Origin: Bacillus sp. JCM 19034
GTDB taxonomy: Bacteria > Bacillota > Bacilli > Bacillales > Bacillaceae_D
Direction: 5' to 3'
DNA length: 48,400 bases
NCBI RefSeq assembly: GCF_001310635.1
Contig: NZ_BAXR01000022.1
Coordinates: forward strand, 1-48,400
This document shows positions 29,026-38,877 of this stretch, in pieces (position 1 is the first letter of the stretch; each line of letters opens with the position of its first letter). The notes under the pieces were generated by a model. It did not search any database, was not told the DNA's origin, and saw nothing but the letters and a program-made list of their open reading frames with translations. Position numbers and translations under genes: made by a program.

Positions 29026-30911
29026 ATGAATTACGAAGCAGGGGAATTTGATGTTATTATCATCGGTGCAGGACATGCTGGTGTAGAAGCAGGCTTAGCG
29101 GCTGCCAGAATGGGAGCGAAAACGCTTATGCTAACATTAAACCTCGATGCGGTTGCTTATATGCCATGTAATCCGTCTGTTGGTGGACCTGCTAAAGGGA
29201 TTGTTGTACGTGAAATAGATGCCTAGGTGGGGAAATGGCACGCAATATTGATAAAACGCATATTCAAATGAGGATGCTAAATACTGGAAAAGGCCCCGCT
29301 GTGCGTGCGTTGCGAGCACAAGCGGATAAATTGATGTATCAAAGTGAAATGAAGAAAACGATCGAAGAGACTGAAAATTTAACTTTAAGACAAGGTATGG
29401 TTGATCGATTGATCGTAGAAGATGGTGTCTGTAAAGGGGTCATCACAAATACTAGTGCCGAGTATCGATCAAAAGCTGTAGTTGTAACGACAGGGACATA
29501 TTTAAGAGGAAGAATCATTTTAGGTGAGCTTTCTTATGAAAGTGGACCAAATAATATGCAGGCTTCTGTTAAATTAGCTGACCATTTAAAAGAACTAGGA
29601 TTTGACATCGTCCGATTTAAAACAGGTACGCCACCTCGTGTAAATGCAAGCACGATTGATTATTCGCAAACAGAAATTCAACCGGGTGATGAGAAGCCAC
29701 GTGCTTTTTCGTATGAAACGGTCAATTATATTACCGATCAGCTTCCTTGCTGGTTAACTTATACAAGCATGGAAACGCATGAACTGATCACGAATAATTT
29801 GGATCGTTCACCGATGTATTCTGGAATGATTGAAGGTACTGGACCACGATATTGCCCTTCTATAGAAGATAAAATCGTTCGTTTTAATGACAAACCTCGC
29901 CATCAAATTTTCCTAGAACCTGAGGGTCGAAATACATCTGAAGTATACGTTCAAGGACTATCAACGAGCTTACCAGAGGAAGTCCAGCTTAAAATGTTAA
30001 AGTCGATCCCAGGTTTACAAAATGTTAGAATGATGCGTCCTGGTTATGCAATTGAATATGATGCGATTGTACCGACACAGCTATGGCCGACGTTAGAGAC
30101 GAAGCGTATGGATGGGTTATTTACTGCAGGACAAATAAATGGTACGTCTGGATATGAAGAAGCTGCAGGACAAGGTTTAATGGCTGGAATTAATGCGGCT
30201 AGAAAAGCGTTGGGGAAAGAGGGAATCGTACTTGACCGCTCTGATGCTTATATAGGTGTCTTAATTGATGACTTAGTTACAAAAGGGACAAATGAGCCAT
30301 ACCGTCTACTAACATCACGTGCAGAGTATCGTTTATTGCTTCGTCATGATAATGCCGATCTTCGTTTAACGGAAATTGGATATGATATCGGGCTCATTAA
30401 GGAAGAGCGCTATCATAACTTTTTAGAGAAAAAAGAGCAAATTAAACGAGAAAAGAAACGGTTAGAAAAAATTATCGTAAAACCAAATGAACAAGTTGCG
30501 AAGATGCTAGAGGATGTTGGTTCGGCACCGTTGCAAGAAGCTGTAAAGGCAACGATGCTATTAAAACGACCTGAGATCACTTATGAAGACGTCGCAAAAG
30601 TGATTGAAGCCCCTGATATGAAGGTTTCTGAAGAAGTTGCAGAGCAAGTGGAAATACAAGTGAAATATGAAGGGTATATTGAGAAGCAGCTTCAGCAAGT
30701 TGAGCGTTCCAAAAAAATGGAGGACAAAAAAATCCCAGAAGACTTAGATTATAACGCCATTAATGGATTAGCGACAGAAGCGAGACAGAAGCTTAGTCAG
30801 GTTCGGCCATTATCGGTAGGGCAAGCTTCACGTGTATCAGGTGTTAATCCAGCTGATATTTCCATTTTACTTGTTTATTTGGAGCAGGGTAGATTAGCTA
30901 AAGTTAAATAA
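29026..30911 (+). CDS. mnmG: tRNA U34 carboxymethylaminomethyl synthase subunit MnmG (one frameshift)
   Basis: FAD enzyme, partner of MnmE. The ATG at 29026 follows AAGGAGGT at ideal distance; an in-frame TTG two codons earlier is less likely. The FAD fold is [17 protein letters not shown] (about residues 13-29), followed by [13 protein letters not shown] stop appears at 29224 after VREIDA; one C missing near 29222-29223 restores [13 protein letters not shown]. Restored length is 628 residues, identical to B. subtilis MnmG. The C-terminal helices ([26 protein letters not shown], in parts) bind MnmE. Confidence 0.97.
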
Positions 30912-30940
30912 CGATAATTTGAAAAGTGTGGAGATATGCT

Positions 30941-31654
30941 ATGTTTAAGGAAGCTTTTTCATCAAAATTGCAGGAAAAGGGAATATCGGTCACCGATCAG
31001 CAGCTACATCAATTTGATCTCTATTTCAATCTATTAGTGGAATGGAATGAAAAGATGAATTTAACTGCTATTACTGAAGAAAATGACGTCTATTTAAAGC
31101 ATTTCTATGATTCAGTTAGTGCCTGCTTTTATTATGACTTCAAACAAGGTCAACGGTTAATTGATGTTGGTGCGGGTGCTGGGTTTCCAAGTATTCCGAT
31201 AAAAATTCTATTCCCTGAATTGCATGTCAGTATTGTTGATTCATTAAAAAAACGAATTACATTTTTAGAAAATCTCGTTTCTACGTTAGGTTTACAAAAT
31301 GTTTCACTTCATCATGACCGAGCTGAAACATTTGGACAACATAAAAAATATCGGGAATCGTATGATATCGTAACCGCTAGAGCGGTTGCTCGCTTATCGG
31401 TATTAGCTGAATTGTGTATTCCTCTAATAAAAGAAAATGGTGATTTTTTAGCGATGAAAGCATCAGGAGGATCTGCTGAGTTAGAAGATGCGAAAAAGGC
31501 GATTTCAATATTAGGTGCAGAGCTACAGGGCGATTACTCGTTTACTCTTCCTATAGAAGAAAGCGAACGACATATTATTCATATGACGAAAATAAAGAAA
31601 ACTCCAAAAAAATACCCACGTAAGCCTGGAACGCCGAATAAAATACCATTATAG
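30941..31654 (+). CDS. rsmG: 16S rRNA (guanine527-N7)-methyltransferase RsmG (GidB)
   Basis: SAM-dependent methyltransferase of G527 in 16S rRNA; loss gives low-level streptomycin resistance in bacteria. The ATG at 30941 ([15 protein letters not shown]) has GGAG 8 bases before; a GTG 15 bp earlier is the alternative. The 237 residues are the family length. The SAM motif is [16 protein letters not shown] (about 71-86). The C-terminal [18 protein letters not shown] is typical. It is intact. A parS palindrome begins right at its stop codon and may fold as its terminator. Confidence 0.97.
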   Translation: MFKEAFSSKLQEKGISVTDQQLHQFDLYFNLLVEWNEKMNLTAITEENDVYLKHFYDSVSACFYYDFKQGQRLIDVGAGAGFPSIPIKILFPELHVSIVDSLKKRITFLENLVSTLGLQNVSLHHDRAETFGQHKKYRESYDIVTARAVARLSVLAELCIPLIKENGDFLAMKASGGSAELEDAKKAISILGAELQGDYSFTLPIEESERHIIHMTKIKKTPKKYPRKPGTPNKIPL

Positions 31655-31680
31655 GAATGTTTCACGTGAAACATTCCTAT
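31651..31680. other. parS site inside a 30-bp perfect palindrome
   Basis: TGTTTCACGTGAAACA at 31658-31673 is a perfect consensus ParB (Spo0J) binding site. It is centred in a perfect 30-bp palindrome with arms ATAGGAATGTTTCAC and its complement, starting in the rsmG stop codon. It lies between rsmG and noc and should nucleate Spo0J near the origin. The flanking symmetry is more than parS needs and may also give a hairpin for transcript ends. Confidence 0.95.
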
Positions 31681-31798
31681 TAAAAACGAATTGAATATGT
31701 ACATAGATGCTAATTGGCGATAGAATATATATATAGAAGATTTATAGACTCATGTGTTGTTTTTCTTACATACAATTATATTGTTCTTTAACTTTCAC

Positions 31799-31827
31799 TT
31801 GACGCTTTTCCTATTGAAAGATATAAA
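31799..31827 (+). promoter_or_regulatory. Promoter of noc
   Basis: TTGACG (31799-31804), 17-base spacer, TATAAA (31822-31827), about 75 bp before the noc start. A sequence identical to the Spo0A box, TGTCGAA, lies in the leader at 31862-31868. Confidence 0.75.
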
Positions 31828-31902
31828 TGAGGTAGGATGATAGAAGGAAATATATCGTGAGTGTCGAATTGAGTAAGGTGGTTACAATCAAAAGGTGGTG
31901 TC

Positions 31903-32811
31903 ATGGCGATGAAGCAACCGTTTTCGCGCCTTTTTGGCTTAGGAGATAAGCAAGCTGAATTAGAGCAAATGGGAAACGAAGAAATAGAAGAGAGTAACGA
32001 AGGTAAAGGGGCAGCAGAATCGGAACAACAGAATTATGAGGAAGTAAGGGAAATTCGCATTGTTGATATTGTGCCTAATCGATTCCAACCTCGTACTATT
32101 TTTGATGAAAAACGAATAGCTGAATTAGCACAAACGATACGAACACACGGCATTATCCAACCGATCGTCGTGAGAGCATACGATGAGAAGTATGAAATAA
32201 TTGCTGGTGAACGACGTTGGCGTGCTGTTACCTCATTAGGGTGGGAAACGATTCCAGCTATTATTAAAGAGTTTAATGATTCTCAGACAGCTTCAGTTGC
32301 CCTAATCGAAAATTTACAAAGAGAAGGGTTAACCGCTATCGAAGAGGCAATTGCTTATGCAAAATTAATCGAACTACACGGATTAACTCAAGAAAGTCTT
32401 GCCCAGCGATTAGGAAAAGGTCAGTCAACGATTGCTAACAAAATTCGCTTATTACATCTTCCTGAGAAAGTGCAGACAGCTATAATGGAACGACAAATTA
32501 CAGAAAGGCATGCACGAGCGTTGTTGATGCTAAAAGATGTAGAACTGCAAGAGAAAGTATTAGTAGAAATTATAGAGAAACATCTTAATGTGAAGCAAAC
32601 AGAAGAACGTGTGAAGCAAATTCTAGAAAAGCTACATGGGAATAAGAAAAAAACGCCTAAACGAAAATCTTATTCAAAGGACATGCGAATAGCGATGAAT
32701 ACGATACGTCAATCCGTAGATATGGTTGTGAAAAGTGGATTGACTGTAGATACTGATGAAGAAGAACATGAGGATTTTTATCAATTTACGATAAGAATTC
32801 CGAAAAAATAA
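31903..32811 (+). CDS. noc: Nucleoid occlusion protein Noc
   Basis: ParB-family CTPase that binds DNA and membrane and stops division over the nucleoid. Its N-terminus [15 protein letters not shown] is the amphipathic membrane helix of Noc (ATG 31903; ATG 31909 also possible). The ParB N-terminal domain shows [11 protein letters not shown] and the CTP motif GERRWRAV; the helix-turn-helix is [24 protein letters not shown]. The 302 residues exceed B. subtilis Noc (283) through an acidic linker (about 20-45). It is placed between rsmG and soj, as expected, and distinguished from Spo0J by this N-terminus and position. Confidence 0.95.
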   Translation: MAMKQPFSRLFGLGDKQAELEQMGNEEIEESNEGKGAAESEQQNYEEVREIRIVDIVPNRFQPRTIFDEKRIAELAQTIRTHGIIQPIVVRAYDEKYEIIAGERRWRAVTSLGWETIPAIIKEFNDSQTASVALIENLQREGLTAIEEAIAYAKLIELHGLTQESLAQRLGKGQSTIANKIRLLHLPEKVQTAIMERQITERHARALLMLKDVELQEKVLVEIIEKHLNVKQTEERVKQILEKLHGNKKKTPKRKSYSKDMRIAMNTIRQSVDMVVKSGLTVDTDEEEHEDFYQFTIRIPKK

Positions 32812-32842
32812 TCTATCACATTAGATAGATTATTATTTTTTT
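32807..32842 (+). terminator. Terminator of noc
   Basis: AATAATCTATC (32807-32817) pairs with GATAGATTATT (32824-32834) around a 6-base loop, followed by a T-run (32836-32842). The noc stop codon lies inside the stem. Confidence 0.85.
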
Positions 32843-32952
32843 GTCACATTGTTCGAAAATAATGAAAATGTAAAAAAACTTTATAAAAACGTGAAACAAA
32901 AAGTGTGTTAAAATATAGAGACGAATTGTAGGATGGAAAGAAGGTGACAGTG

Positions 32953-33726
32953 TTGGGGAAAATCATCTCAATAGCAAATCAAAAGGGCGGTGTCGGAAAA
33001 ACGACAACGGCTGTAAACGTAAGTGCAAGTTTAGCGCTATTAGGGAAAAAGGTTTTAGTAGTTGATATAGATCCACAAGGAAATGCAACGAGTGGACTAG
33101 GAGTTGAAAAAGGCGAAATTGACCAATGCATCTATGATGTATTAGTTGATGATATAAATCCACAAGAAGTGATTAGGAAAACATCAGTTGAACGATTAGA
33201 TATACTACCTTCTACTATTCAACTGTCAGGTGCTGAAATTGAATTAGTTCCGACAATATCAAGAGAAGTTCGTCTAAAAAGGGCGTTAGTAACAATATCA
33301 GAAGAATATGATTTTATCTTCATCGATTGTCCTCCTTCACTTGGGTTATTAACGATTAATTCATTAACAGCTTCCGATTCAGTCTTGATTCCTGTCCAGT
33401 GTGAATATTATGCATTAGAAGGTTTAAGTCAGTTACTAAACACCGTTCGACTTGTGCAGAAACATTTAAACCACGAGCTAGCCATTGAAGGGGTTTTATT
33501 AACAATGCTAGATGCACGGACGAATTTAGGGATTCAAGTGATAGAAGAAGTGAAAAAGTATTTTAGAGAAAAAGTATATGAAACGATTATTCCGAGAAAT
33601 GTGCGATTAGGTGAAGCACCAAGTCATGGAATGCCTATATCTACATATGATTCTAAATCACGAGGTGCAGAAGTGTATTTAGATTTAGCGAAGGAAGTGA
33701 TTACGAGTGGCGAAAGGGTTAGGTAA
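32953..33726 (+). CDS. soj: Chromosome segregation ATPase Soj (ParA)
   Basis: ParA-type ATPase that, with Spo0J, controls DnaA activity and origin segregation. The start is most likely TTG 32953 (MGKIISIANQKGGVGKTTT), with AAGGTGA 5 bases upstream; a GTG at 32944 adds three residues. The deviant Walker A KGGVGKTTT is at about residues 10-18; switch regions are VDIDPQGNAT and FIDCPPSLGLL. The 257 residues are close to the family length and intact. Its 3' end overlaps spo0J by 20 bp. Confidence 0.96.
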   Translation: MGKIISIANQKGGVGKTTTAVNVSASLALLGKKVLVVDIDPQGNATSGLGVEKGEIDQCIYDVLVDDINPQEVIRKTSVERLDILPSTIQLSGAEIELVPTISREVRLKRALVTISEEYDFIFIDCPPSLGLLTINSLTASDSVLIPVQCEYYALEGLSQLLNTVRLVQKHLNHELAIEGVLLTMLDARTNLGIQVIEEVKKYFREKVYETIIPRNVRLGEAPSHGMPISTYDSKSRGAEVYLDLAKEVITSGERVR

Positions 33727-34558
33727 AGGGCTCCAAGCATTTTTTCCAGACCATTCAGAAGAGGCTGATGAAAAAGTTGAACAAGTATTAATTGCTGATT
33801 TACGAGCGAATCCATATCAACCACGTAAATCATTTTCCGATGAAGCGATTAAAGAATTAGCTGACTCGATTCGTGAACATGGTGTTTTACAACCGATTAT
33901 CGCAAGAAAATCGATTAAAGGGTACGAAATTGTTGTTGGAGAAAGGCGATTCCGTGCAGCGAAGGAAGCGGGTTTAAAAGAAGTACCTGTCGTCATTAAA
34001 GAGCTTGATGAACAGCAAATGATGGAACTTGCTTTAATTGAAAATTTACAACGTGAGGATTTAAACCCAATTGAAGAAGCGTTAGCCTATGATAAATTAA
34101 TGAACCATCTAAATATAACGCAAGATCAGCTCTCTAAAAGAGTTGGGAAAAGTAGACCACATATCGCCAATCATTTAAGATTGTTACAATTACCGAATGT
34201 TGTACAGCAATTCATTTCGGATGGTAAACTTTCAATGGGGCATGGACGAGCTTTATTAGGGTTGAAGGATAAGAAAAAGCTCTCACCTTTACTTGAAAAG
34301 GTATTGCAAGAAAAGCTAAGTGTTCGTGAAGTGGAGTCATTAGTGAATGAAATTAATTCATATGTTCCACGTGAAACAAAAAGAAAGAAGGTTACCCTTC
34401 CACCTGTGTTGTTAGAAAAACAAGAAGTGTTACAAGCTCGCCTTGGGACATCGGTTATGATTAAACCAGGAAAGAAAAAAGGGAAAATTGAAATTGATTA
34501 CTTTTCTGATGAAGATTTAGAACGTATTATTCAAATTTTAGAATCAAATCATGCATAA
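33707..34558 (+). CDS. spo0J: Chromosome partitioning protein Spo0J (ParB)
   Basis: CTP-dependent DNA clamp that loads at parS and spreads. The GTG start at 33707 lies inside soj and the product begins MAKGLGKGLQAFF, the Soj-stimulating tail of ParB. The CTP motif is GERRFRAAK; the helix-turn-helix is ITQDQLSKRVGKSRPHIANH. The 283 residues match the family. The gene carries a parS site at 34363 and is followed by a terminator. It is translationally coupled to soj. Confidence 0.97.
   Translation: MAKGLGKGLQAFFPDHSEEADEKVEQVLIADLRANPYQPRKSFSDEAIKELADSIREHGVLQPIIARKSIKGYEIVVGERRFRAAKEAGLKEVPVVIKELDEQQMMELALIENLQREDLNPIEEALAYDKLMNHLNITQDQLSKRVGKSRPHIANHLRLLQLPNVVQQFISDGKLSMGHGRALLGLKDKKKLSPLLEKVLQEKLSVREVESLVNEINSYVPRETKRKKVTLPPVLLEKQEVLQARLGTSVMIKPGKKKGKIEIDYFSDEDLERIIQILESNHA
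34363..34378. other. parS site within spo0J
   Basis: TGTTCCACGTGAAACA, one base from the symmetric consensus and the same sequence as the parS site known inside B. subtilis spo0J. It lies in the coding sequence for YVPRETK. Confidence 0.92.
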
Positions 34559-34582
34559 TATCTAGTAGGCAGGATTTTATGT

Positions 34583-34615
34583 CGTTTGGTGGAATCTCAT
34601 CGAACGGCTTTTTTT
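34583..34615 (+). terminator. Terminator of soj-spo0J
   Basis: CGTTTGGTG (34583-34591) pairs with CATCGAACG (34598-34606), with two G-U pairs, and is followed by seven T (34609-34615). Confidence 0.8.
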
Positions 34616-34646
34616 CTTAATTTAGTAGTTTGAGAGGGTGAATGAT

Positions 34647-35792
34647 ATGATTTATTTTGACCATGCCGCTTCGTCATATCCAAAGCCAAAGTCAGTTGCT
34701 GAAGCGATGTCTGAAGCCATTCTTTCATATAGTGCAAATCCAGGTAGAGGTGGGCACAAATTAGCGGAACAAGCTCGTTTAGCTGTTGAAGAGGCAAGGA
34801 AAAAAGTGGCTCAGTTATTTTCTGCACCTAGCAGTAAGCATGTCTGGTTCTATCAAAATGCAACGATGGCAATTAATCAAGCACTACTTGGTTTTCCGTT
34901 CAAAAAAGGTGATCATGTGATTACAACGATGTTTGAACATAATTCAGTTATTCGTCCACTTAAGCAATTGATTGAGGAGAAGGGGATTGAAGTATCCTTT
35001 ATTGAACCGGATGAGAACGGGCTTATTAATGCGAAAAACGTGATAGAAGCTATAAACGATCAAACCGTTTTATTAGCTATTACACATGCATCAAATGTAA
35101 CTGGAGCTATTTTCCCGATAAGGACGTTACAGCATTGGCAAAAGAGAAAGGGATTGTCGTGTTTGTAGATGCCTCACAAACAGCTGGAACACTATCTATT
35201 TCGTTAGAAAACGATGGAATTGACTTACTAGCCTTTGCTGGTCATAAATCACTCCTAGGGCCTCAAGGGACGGGGGTATTAATTAGTAGAGAAGATTATC
35301 AATTGAAGCCACTAATTGTAGGTGGGACGGGCAGTTATTCAGAATTACCACATCAGCCAGCATCATGGCCCGATCGTTACGAAGCAGGTACATTAAATAC
35401 GCCAGGGATTGTTGGATTAGCAGCTGGAATAGATGAACTAAATAGGCGAGGCTTAGAGGCGATTTATAGCATGAACAATTATTGCTTACTCATTTTATTG
35501 AAGCTTGTTCAAAGATAGACGGATTAACGTTATTTGGTCCAACTGACTTAACAAAAAGAGTTGCAGTCGTCTCATTTCTAATAGAAGATATCGATAGTCA
35601 TGAGGTTGCAGTTATTCTTGATGAGCATTATCAAATTGCCGTGCGGGCAGGTTTACATTGTGCCCTATCATACATCAAGCAATGGGGACCGTTGATACGG
35701 GATTAATCCGTGTTAGCTTTGGCCCTTATAACAAAATAGAAGAAATAGATGCACTTATTCAAGCACTAATAGACATAAAAGAAGCATTTTAA
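34647..35792 (+). CDS. Class V aminotransferase, cysteine desulfurase-like (three frameshifts)
   Basis: PLP enzyme of the NifS/SufS fold; the family is called cysteine desulfurase by homology, but its physiological sulfur acceptor is not known here. ATG 34647 (MIYFDHAASSYPKPKSVAEA) follows GAGAGGGTGA. The PLP lysine is in FAGHKSLLGPQGTG and the active-site Cys in AGLHCAP. The frame breaks near 35120-35121, 35477-35480 and 35663-35665; each is repaired by one base and gives 382 residues ending DIKEAF. Being non-essential, real decay cannot be excluded, but the breaks look like those in essential genes nearby. DUF554 follows 19 bp later. Confidence 0.85.
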
Positions 35793-35811
35793 TAGTGAGG
35801 AGAAGAACGAA

Positions 35812-36513
35812 ATGGTATTGTTAGGTACGTTAGTCAATGGACTTGCAATTGTATTAGCTTCGCTAATTGGTTTACTTGTGAAACGTATCCCCGATAAAAT
35901 GAGAGAAACGATTATGATAGGGATTGCGTTAGCTGTCGTTGTGTTAGGGGTAAATATGGCTTTACAAAGTGAACAGTTTTTAATTGTAATTGGTAGTTTA
36001 GTAGTCGGTGCGGTAATAGGTGAAAAACTAGATTTAGATGGGGGATTAAACAGAATCGGTTCTTGGATCGAAACTCGTGTTGGAGCTTCTGAAGAAGGGT
36101 CAATTGCAAAAGCATTTGTAACGACTACTCTCATTTATGTAGTTGGTGCAATGGCGATCTTAGGTGCGATAGATAGTGGGTTGAGGGGAGATCATTCGGT
36201 ACTTTATACGAAATCAATGCTCGATGGTTTTACGGCTATGCTCTTTACATCAACATTAGGGATTGGCGTTATCTTTTCAGCGATTCCTGTTGTGCTTTAT
36301 CAAGGTACAATTGCTTTACTAGCAACGCAAATTAATGAGTACGTACCTCAAGCATTAATGGATCAATTCATTGTTGAAATGACAGCAACTGGTGGAGTGA
36401 TGATTATGGCCATCGGTTTAAATATTGCAGGTATCCTTAAAGTACGTGTGGCCAATTTATTGCCTGGAATCGCCGTTGTCGCAGTGATTGTAACGGTCTT
36501 ATATAACATATAA
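35812..36513 (+). CDS. DUF554 family membrane protein
   Basis: Integral membrane protein of 233 residues, intact, of the DUF554 family (B. subtilis YdfK, E. coli YqgA). It has about six to seven hydrophobic segments: LLGTLVNGLAIVLASLIGLL near the N-terminus, then IMIGIALAVVVLGV, FLIVIGSLVVGAVIG, and a C-terminal pair ending LLPGIAVVAVIVTVLYNI. The conserved GEKLDLD and TTLIYVVGAMAILG are recognisable. The function is unknown. ATG 35812 with GAGGAGAAGAACGA upstream. It follows the desulfurase gene closely and has a strong terminator after it. Confidence 0.88.
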   Translation: MVLLGTLVNGLAIVLASLIGLLVKRIPDKMRETIMIGIALAVVVLGVNMALQSEQFLIVIGSLVVGAVIGEKLDLDGGLNRIGSWIETRVGASEEGSIAKAFVTTTLIYVVGAMAILGAIDSGLRGDHSVLYTKSMLDGFTAMLFTSTLGIGVIFSAIPVVLYQGTIALLATQINEYVPQALMDQFIVEMTATGGVMIMAIGLNIAGILKVRVANLLPGIAVVAVIVTVLYNI

Positions 36514-36549
36514 GAGAAACTAGTAACATATGTAGTTTAACAAAAATAG

Positions 36550-36598
36550 AAATCCGAACGATGATTTAAATCGAATTCGAATCAGTTCGGATTTTTTT
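36550..36598 (+). terminator. Terminator after DUF554 gene
   Basis: AAATCCGAAC (36550-36559) pairs with GTTCGGATTT (36585-36594), with inner TGATT/AATCA pairing, followed by a T-run to 36598. Confidence 0.88.
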
Positions 36599-36689
36599 AT
36601 ATTGCTTTTTAAAACATGAAAGTATTTCGTCTTTACGGCTTCTCCATTTAGTTATGTCTAGCCTCTTTTTGAACTCAACGTCTTGATGT

Positions 36690-37320
36690 TCATAATAATG
36701 CAGTCCGATTTTTCCTTTTTAATGCCTCAAAGAATGATGGAATTCGCTCTTGCTTCGGTAACATTTGATCCGCTTTTATTATTCCTTTTGCCATCGCATC
36801 TGCCATATTCATGACAGTATGTAAACGTGTATTTTGTAAGACAAAAAACTCCATCATTCCGCCAACATTGACAATCCCAGTCATGTGTATATCACCGATT
36901 GCTGGCAGCTTTTTTTGCACGGCTGCCCCCGGTTGGACAGGGCCTTTTGCAATCGTCATATAACCAACACTAGAGAGGAGGCCTAAGCATGCATCTATTG
37001 CTATGATAAAGGGCCGCCAATGGTCTCTTTTTATTTTCTCGAGACGCTCTACCATATTAACTGCATGGAACGGTTGCTCTAACGTCCCGTATACATGAAA
37101 GCGACGTAAGGTTATAGATTGAAGTTTTGTTCCAATAAGTGGTCCTAGGCTATCACCTGTTGAGCGGTCTGTACCAATACAAATAATTACTAAATCACGC
37201 TTCGGAAAAAAGCGGTCATGTCATGTAAAGTAGCAGCTAATTGATTACTAGCATTAGGATCATCATAGTGAAAGCGGGCTTGTTCCTCTTTTTTCCGATT
37301 AGACGATGGTTTGTACTCAT
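36690..37320 (-). CDS. yyaC: YyaC family sporulation protein, putative protease (two frameshifts)
   Basis: Member of the YyaC family, related to the spore germination protease GPR fold; made in the forespore in B. subtilis. It runs against the main direction of this arm. ATG 37320 has GGAGGCGATGTT upstream. The N-terminus needs one base near 37313-37317 to read MSYKPSSNRKKEEQARFHYDD and a second near 37204-37205 to read FFPKRDLVIICIGTDRSTGD. The rest (FIIAIDACLG, KLPAIGDIHMTGIVNVGGMMEFFVLQNTRLH, in parts) matches the family. The restored length is 210 residues. The C-terminal tail after AMAKGI is longer than in B. subtilis. Confidence 0.85.
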
Positions 37321-37420
37321 AACATCGCCTCCTTTGCCATAGTAGTAACAGTATACGGTGCTTTTTTCTTTTCTATACATAGAGAGTGAAGAAAAAGGAA
37401 AAAAGAGAGGAATGACGATT

Positions 37421-38443
37421 ATGTGGGGGAATGGCTTTAAATGGATGTTTTTAATCATTGGAACGATGATTGGTGCTGGATACGCTTCAGGTAGGGAGCT
37501 TTGGGAATTTTTTGGTGCGGAAAGTGGACTAGCGATCATACTATTTTCTGTTCTTTTTATGTGCTCGTGCTTCGTAATTTTATCGATAAGTGCTAGACAA
37601 CAATCCACTCATTATCTACCGGTATTACAAGAAATCATGGGGAAAAAATTGGCTCGTATTTATGATTGTATGATACTCATTTATTTGTTTTCAGTGACGG
37701 TGATTATGCTTGCTGGTGGGGGGGCAACGTTAGAAGTGGTTCATGTCCCATACTGGTTAGGAACGGTTTTAATTGGGGGAATGGTTGTCATTCTATTTAT
37801 ATGGGATACGCAAGGCATGACGTCAATGAATGCCTTTATTATTCCGATATTAATTTTGTTTTTACTAGGGGTTTTAATTGCTTTTCAATCATTATTAGGG
37901 TTTCCGATACAATTTCACCTTGAACAGCAGCATAACTGGCCATCAGCGTTAACGTTTACCGCATTGAATATTTTACCGTTATTAGCTGTATTAAGTGCAG
38001 TTGGAAACGAAATTAAACATAAAGGTGAGATCTGGATTGCAAGCATTGGGAGTGGTGTCATTTTAGGGGGGATTTCATATCTTTATAATGAATCACTATT
38101 GCAAGTATCAGGTGATATTATGCTTTATGAAATTCCATTATTCGCTATTTTAAAGAATTATCCGTATTTTATGGTACTCGTTATGTCGGGACTTCTGTGG
38201 CTAGCAATATATACGACGGCAGCTGCAGGGGTGTTCGGCTTATTATCAAGAGCACGTGATTGGTTAAAGGGTCCTGCTTGGTTAATTGCTCTATTCATTG
38301 TTAGTATAATGGCACCGTTAACGACAATTGGCTTTTCAACGTTAATATCAATTTTATACCCATTATATGGTGTTTTAAATTTATATGTGTTAGCTGCGAT
38401 TCTTCTTTATCCGATTTTACACAATCGCTCACTCATAAAATGA
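37421..38443 (+). CDS. YkvI family membrane protein
   Basis: Polytopic membrane protein of about 340 residues from ATG 37421 (MWGNGFKWMFLIIGTMIGAG); ATG 37412 adds three residues. A ribosome site GAGAGG lies about 10 bases upstream. It has roughly ten membrane segments. The N-terminal IIGTMIGAGYASGRELWEFF is the glycine-rich signature of the YkvI family, a distant branch of the amino acid-polyamine (APC/LeuT-like) transporters. No substrate can be deduced. It is divergent from yyaC and intact. Confidence 0.85.
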   Translation: MWGNGFKWMFLIIGTMIGAGYASGRELWEFFGAESGLAIILFSVLFMCSCFVILSISARQQSTHYLPVLQEIMGKKLARIYDCMILIYLFSVTVIMLAGGGATLEVVHVPYWLGTVLIGGMVVILFIWDTQGMTSMNAFIIPILILFLLGVLIAFQSLLGFPIQFHLEQQHNWPSALTFTALNILPLLAVLSAVGNEIKHKGEIWIASIGSGVILGGISYLYNESLLQVSGDIMLYEIPLFAILKNYPYFMVLVMSGLLWLAIYTTAAAGVFGLLSRARDWLKGPAWLIALFIVSIMAPLTTIGFSTLISILYPLYGVLNLYVLAAILLYPILHNRSLIK

Positions 38444-38512
38444 TTCGTTCATTTTCCTTTACAGTTCATGTATAATGAAGGTAATACGTAAGAATAGTAG
38501 GAGGGTCATGGC

Positions 38513-38713
38513 GTGCCTGATAAAGACTTTAACTTACATGATGTTGTTGAAATGAAGAAGCAGCATCCTTGTGGTGAAAATCGTTGGCAAATTATCCGAA
38601 TGGGAATGGATATCCGTATCAAGTGTCTTGGATGTCAGCACAGTGTCATGCTTCCACGGAAAGAATTTGTCAAGAAAATGAAGCGTGTGTTAGAACGAAC
38701 AGAAAGTAAATAA
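38513..38713 (+). CDS. DUF951 family protein (YyzM-like)
   Basis: A 66-residue protein. The GTG start at 38513 is chosen by the SD AGGAGGG seven bases upstream; an ATG 5 bp earlier is out of frame. The conserved core reads HDVVEMKKQHPCGENRWQII and RIKCLGCQHSVMLPRKEF. The three Cys (Cys-Gly, then CLGC) suggest metal binding, but this is inference. It is always near ychF in Bacillus. A promoter TTCATT-N17-TATAAT (38447-38475) is plausible. A terminator follows. Confidence 0.93.
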   Translation: MPDKDFNLHDVVEMKKQHPCGENRWQIIRMGMDIRIKCLGCQHSVMLPRKEFVKKMKRVLERTESK

Positions 38714-38720
38714 AGAAATG

Positions 38721-38746
38721 CCTCTCTAGTAAGAGGGATTTTTTTT
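38721..38746 (+). terminator. Terminator after DUF951 gene
   Basis: CCTCT (38721-38725) pairs with AGAGG (38732-38736) around a 6-base loop, followed by eight T (38739-38746). The stem is short but the tract strong. Confidence 0.75.
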
Positions 38747-38877
38747 AGCTTAGATTCGTTTTTAAAGTCCTTCCTATTGATAATAGGTTGTTTTTTTCTG
38801 TTAAACTCACTATAATTGGAATGATTGTCATAGAGAAGTGAACAGTTGATGTTGAACTATAGAAAGGAACGTGACCG

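Noticed and set aside
29224..29236. mnmG split into a short FAD-binding peptide and a separate larger gene
   Set aside because: One missing C explains the stop, and the repaired protein has exactly the family length; there is no ribosome site for a second start.
32884..32898. Half parS (CGTGAAACA) upstream of soj
   Set aside because: Only the right half matches; the left half is A-rich with no symmetry. ParB needs both halves.
37237..37608. 123-residue minus-strand ORF overlapping the YkvI-like gene
   Set aside because: Its last third is the frameshifted start of yyaC; the rest is antisense to a conserved membrane protein gene.
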